Below the pieces are notes generated by a model. It made no database searches. It was given only the letters and a program-made list of their open reading frames with translations, and was not told where the DNA came from. A stretch of 64,000 bases of DNA. Origin: Lepturacanthus savala. Taxonomy: Eukaryota > Chordata > Actinopteri > Scombriformes > Trichiuridae. The stretch's first letter is position 1. Every line of letters starts with the position of its first letter. Positions 61,166-64,000 of this stretch are shown here, one piece after another. The stretch lies in contig CM060470.1 of the NCBI GenBank assembly GCA_030544235.1, positions 27,648,598 through 27,712,597 on the forward strand, given 5' to 3'. A program made the position numbers and the translations under genes.

Positions 61166-62318
61166 AGTTAGTATATAGTTATAGTTGCTAGTTATATTAT
61201 AGTAGTTAGTATATAGTTATAGTTACTAGTTATAGTATAGTAGTTAGTATATAGTTATAGTTACTAGTTATAGTATAGTAGTTAGTATATAGTTATAGTT
61301 ACTAGTTATAGTATAGTAGTTAGCATATAGTTATAGTTACGAGTTATAGTATAGTAGTTAGTATATAGTTATAGATACTAGTTATAGTATAGTAGTTAGT
61401 ATATAGTTATAGTTACTAGTTATAGTATAGTAGTTAGCATATAGTTATAGTTATGAGTTATAGTATAGTAGTTAGTATATAGTTATAGATACTAGTTATA
61501 GTATAGTAGTTAGTATATAGTTATAGTTACTAGTTATAGTATAGTAGTTAGCATATAGTTATAGTTACGAGTTATAGTATAGTAGTTAGTATATAGTTAT
61601 AGATACTAGTTATAGTATAGTAGTTAGTATATAGTTATAGATACTAGTTATAGTATAGTAGTTAGTATATAGTTATAGTTACTAGTTATAGTATAGTAGT
61701 TAGCATATAGTTATAGTTACGAGTTATAGTATAGTAGTTAGTATATAGTTATAGTAACTAGTTATAGTATAGTAGTTAGTATATAGTTATAGTTACTAGT
61801 TATAGTATAGTAGTTAGTATATAGTTATAGTAACTTAGCTATAGTATAGTAGTTAGTATATAGTTATAGTTACTAGTTATAGTATAGTAGTTATTATATA
61901 GTTATAGTTACGAGTTATAGTATAGTAGTTAGTATATAGTTATAGATACTAGTTATAGTATAGTAGTATATAGTTGTAGATACTAGTTATAGTATAGTAG
62001 TTAGTATATAGTTATAGTAAATAGTTATAGTATAGTAGTTAGTATATAGTTATAGTAACTTAGCTATAGTATAGCAGTTAGTATATAGTTATAGTAACTA
62101 GTTATAGTATAGTAGTTAGTATATAGTTATAGTAACTAGTTATAGTATAGTAGTTAGTATATAGTTATAGTTACTAGTTATAGTATAGTAGTTAGTATAT
62201 AGTTATAGTTACTAGTTATAGTATAGTAGTTAGTGTATATTTATAGTTACTTAGTTATCGTATAGTAGTTCATATATAGTTATATATAGTTATAGTAACT
62301 AGTTATAATTTAGTAGTT
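61166..62318. repeat. 38-bp minisatellite (AGTATATAGTTATAG core)
   Basis: About 30 copies of a 38-bp unit containing TAGTATAGTAGTTAGTATAT and TAGTTATAGTTACTAGTTA. Variant words (GAGTTATAG, AGATACT, AGTAACT) occur in ordered runs. Confidence 0.95.
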
Positions 62319-63193
62319 TAGCAGCTTTGACCCTGCAGGATCTTGACACATGCTCTCATTAAATCGGTCGCTCATTCACCTTCTCTCTCTCTTTTTCTCT
62401 GTATTATTGCCTCTCTGCCTCCAGCTGCTGCAGCTCCATATGTTCTTCATGAATGACTTTGTTCCTCTGAGACTTTGCCATGAACTGTCACGTCTGTAAT
62501 GTCACTCAGCAGCATCTTTGTAGAGGTTCAGCCTAATGGACGAGCTCTACTGGCATCTGTCACTGCCTTTCTGGTCAAATGGTTTAACTCAACACATTTA
62601 GGTTTTCCCTGCTTAAAGCCTCAGTGTGAGGATGTAGCTTTGGTTCATTGACAGGTTAAAGGTTAATTCAATAACAAGGATTTCTTACAGCTCTGATATC
62701 TGAATATGTTGAATTGTTTCCATTCAGAAGGAAAGACAGAAGTAAGAAAATGTATTCTGGATTAGACTATTTTAGGTTAGGTTTTGTTAAGATTATGTTA
62801 TTTTAGGTTCGGTTTAGATTAGGTTATTTTAGATTAGGTTAAAATTATATTATTTTAGATTAGGTTAGTTTAGGATTAGGTTATTTTAGGTTAGGTATGT
62901 GCTGAATTGCTTCCTTTCAGAAAGAAAGACAGAAGTGATAAACTGTATTCAAGAGGATTTATAAAGCTTGAGATGGAGATGATTAGGCTTTCTATAAGAA
63001 TTCAAATGTTTTCCCTGGTATTTAGATTATTTTCCAGGTGTCTCCAGGGTCTTTTTTTCAGCCATTTTGAAAGGACTTTGTTTAACAATGACTGGATGTC
63101 AGTCATCTGTAGATGACCACCCAAATCAATCATAGTGTTATCAGTTCAGTGATTAGAAATCAATTAACCACCCTGATGTCTCTGTGTTTCCAG
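62319..63193. other. Intron end, with a TTTTAGGTTAGG-like tandem
   Basis: A degenerate TTTTAGATTAGGTTA repeat lies at 62759-62897. The last 300 bp lead to the exon acceptor at 63193. Confidence 0.55.
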
Positions 63194-63330
63194 GAAGTGG
63201 CTGTGGTTCGGTGGGCGGCTCGTTGCCGGGGCTGATCGGTGCCAACGGTCCCTCAGTGATGATGAAACCGTTCCTGTCATTTCCTGTCGAGACAACGTCG
63301 CCAGTGGGACTTTTCCCTAACTTCAACACG
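63194..63330 (+). CDS. znf385b: ZNF385-like exon, conserved pre-finger-2 block
   Basis: The acceptor GTGTTTCCAG ends at 63193. The exon is 137 bp, enters in phase 1 and ends on a full codon (phase 0). It encodes a Gly/Ser-rich start, then a conserved block reading MMKPFLSFPVE followed by VGLFPNFNT, the hallmark that precedes the second finger in ZNF385 proteins. The donor is ACG|GTGTGTGTGAG, which departs from the GTRAGT consensus and lies in a GT run, so exact donor use could vary. The neighbouring exon is only 135 bp downstream, while the intron on the left is about 28 kb. Confidence 0.88.
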
Positions 63331-63465
63331 GTGTGTGTGAGTGTGTGACTGACAGTAACAGTGACAGGGTGTTGTCACTGATAAAAACGACCTGCCACTC
63401 ACTGTGATCACCGTTCAGTCAGCCCTGAGCTGGCTGGTGACCTCTGACCTCTGTGTGTCTCGTAG

Positions 63466-63576
63466 ATGGACCCAGTGCAGAAAGCTGTCATCAATCACAC
63501 CTTTGGAGTCACTATGATGCCCAAGAAGAAGCAGGTCATCTCCTGTAACGTCTGCCAGCTGAGGTTCAACTCTGAT
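63466..63576 (+). CDS. znf385b: ZNF385-like exon, start of second zinc finger
   Basis: The acceptor CTCGTAG ends at 63465 and the donor GAT|GTAAGTG begins at 63577, close to consensus. The 111-bp exon is phase 0-0 (37 codons) and starts MDPVQKAVINHTFGV, a block nearly invariant in ZNF385A-D. It ends at CNVCQLRFNSD, so the two cysteines of the second U1-type finger are here and the two histidines must lie in the next exon beyond 64000. The basic KKK before the finger is kept. The intron begins with GTAAG and runs into a (TG)n tract at 63582-63656. Confidence 0.93.
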
Positions 63577-63581
63577 GTAAG

Positions 63582-63594
63582 TGTGTGTGTGCGT

Positions 63595-63644
<50 letters not shown>

Positions 63645-63656
63645 GTGTGTGTGTGT
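63582..63656. repeat. (TG)n microsatellite at the start of the last intron
   Basis: The tract follows the donor GTAAG directly, with occasional CG and TA interruptions. Confidence 0.93.
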
Positions 63657-63862
63657 TTGGTCAAAACGTCTGAAGCACATTTGCAGGCAAATCTCTGACA
63701 TTTCTTAGAGCTCCTGGTGTTCTCTGTCTTCTACGAGAAGCTGAATATCAGTTTCATCGCTTTGCATCACAGATATGTGGACATCTTTAGCCTAGCTTAG
63801 CATAGAGAGTGGGAGCTCAATTACAAAATAAAAAATAAATAACAATCAACTAAATAAATGAT

Positions 63863-63874
63863 GGGGGGGGGGGG
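63863..63874. repeat. Poly-G run
   Basis: Twelve consecutive G within AT-rich intron sequence. Confidence 0.95.
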
Positions 63875-63884
63875 CATTTTTTCT

Positions 63885-63985
63885 TTTACTTTTGTGCTTT
63901 AAACCCAACATCATCCAGACAACCCCTGTAGTTGTAGAGATATACTGCATTAAGTCTGGACATTTTAGAGAGGTAGGCTGGTAAA
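63885..63985. repeat. Dispersed repeat family F, copy 2 (inverted)
   Basis: The inverse of 21596-21705, with AACCCAACATCATCCAGACA and ATGCAGTATATC on opposite strands. Confidence 0.8.
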
Positions 63986-64000
63986 CAGACCTAGAGGGAA

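Noticed and set aside
62759..62897. Interstitial telomere repeat
   Set aside because: The words are TTTTAGGTTAGG/TTAGATTAGG with irregular spacing, not TTAGGG arrays.

Overview
The window looks like nuclear DNA from a ray-finned fish, probably a percomorph teleost. It has spliced vertebrate-type exons, a heavy load of (CA)n/(TG)n and (AT)n microsatellites, several large minisatellites, and a teleost-type mix of mobile elements (Tc1-like, hAT-like, Harbinger-like, Ty3/gypsy, Rex1/L2-like LINEs and a tRNA-derived SINE). I see no bacterial operon, CRISPR array or rRNA/tRNA gene.

The one host gene I can support is on the + strand: five coding exons of a ZNF385-family gene, which encodes a double-stranded-RNA/nucleic-acid-binding protein with U1-type C2H2 zinc fingers. 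ZNF385B is the best paralogue match. The exons are 24443-24580, 29393-29521, 35083-35199, 63194-63330 and 63466-63576. Reading phases agree across every junction (phase 1, 1, 1, then 0), and the gene runs off the right edge inside its second zinc finger. The 28-kb intron 35200-63193 fills nearly half of the window.

Layout. 1-1165: a 21/42-bp minisatellite. 1.2-24.4 kb: upstream or intronic DNA with a nearly intact DD36E Tc1-like transposon (4785-6005), a CpG-rich Harbinger-type MITE (8245-8603), a non-autonomous hAT-like element (13465-14462), SINEs and microsatellites. 24.4-35.2 kb: three exons, with a decayed L2-like LINE, a SINE with an intact Pol III promoter, and an antisense Ty3/gypsy element (30018-34367) in the introns. 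35.2-63.2 kb: the giant intron, with two further well-preserved SINEs, a decayed Rex1-like LINE carrying a nested SINE, a second Tc1-like element (52395-53907), and four minisatellites (45.4-46.9, 57.6-57.8, 60.1-60.9 and 61.2-62.3 kb). 63.2-64 kb: the last two exons.

The most informative non-genic signal is that repeat copies inside the window serve as empty-site controls for one another. The Tc1, hAT and Harbinger insertions, and probably one SINE, can each be read against an uninterrupted paralogous copy elsewhere in the window. I found no convincing new gene system. The long open frames over the minisatellites (1-930, 60047-61033) follow from repeat periods and are not supported as genes.
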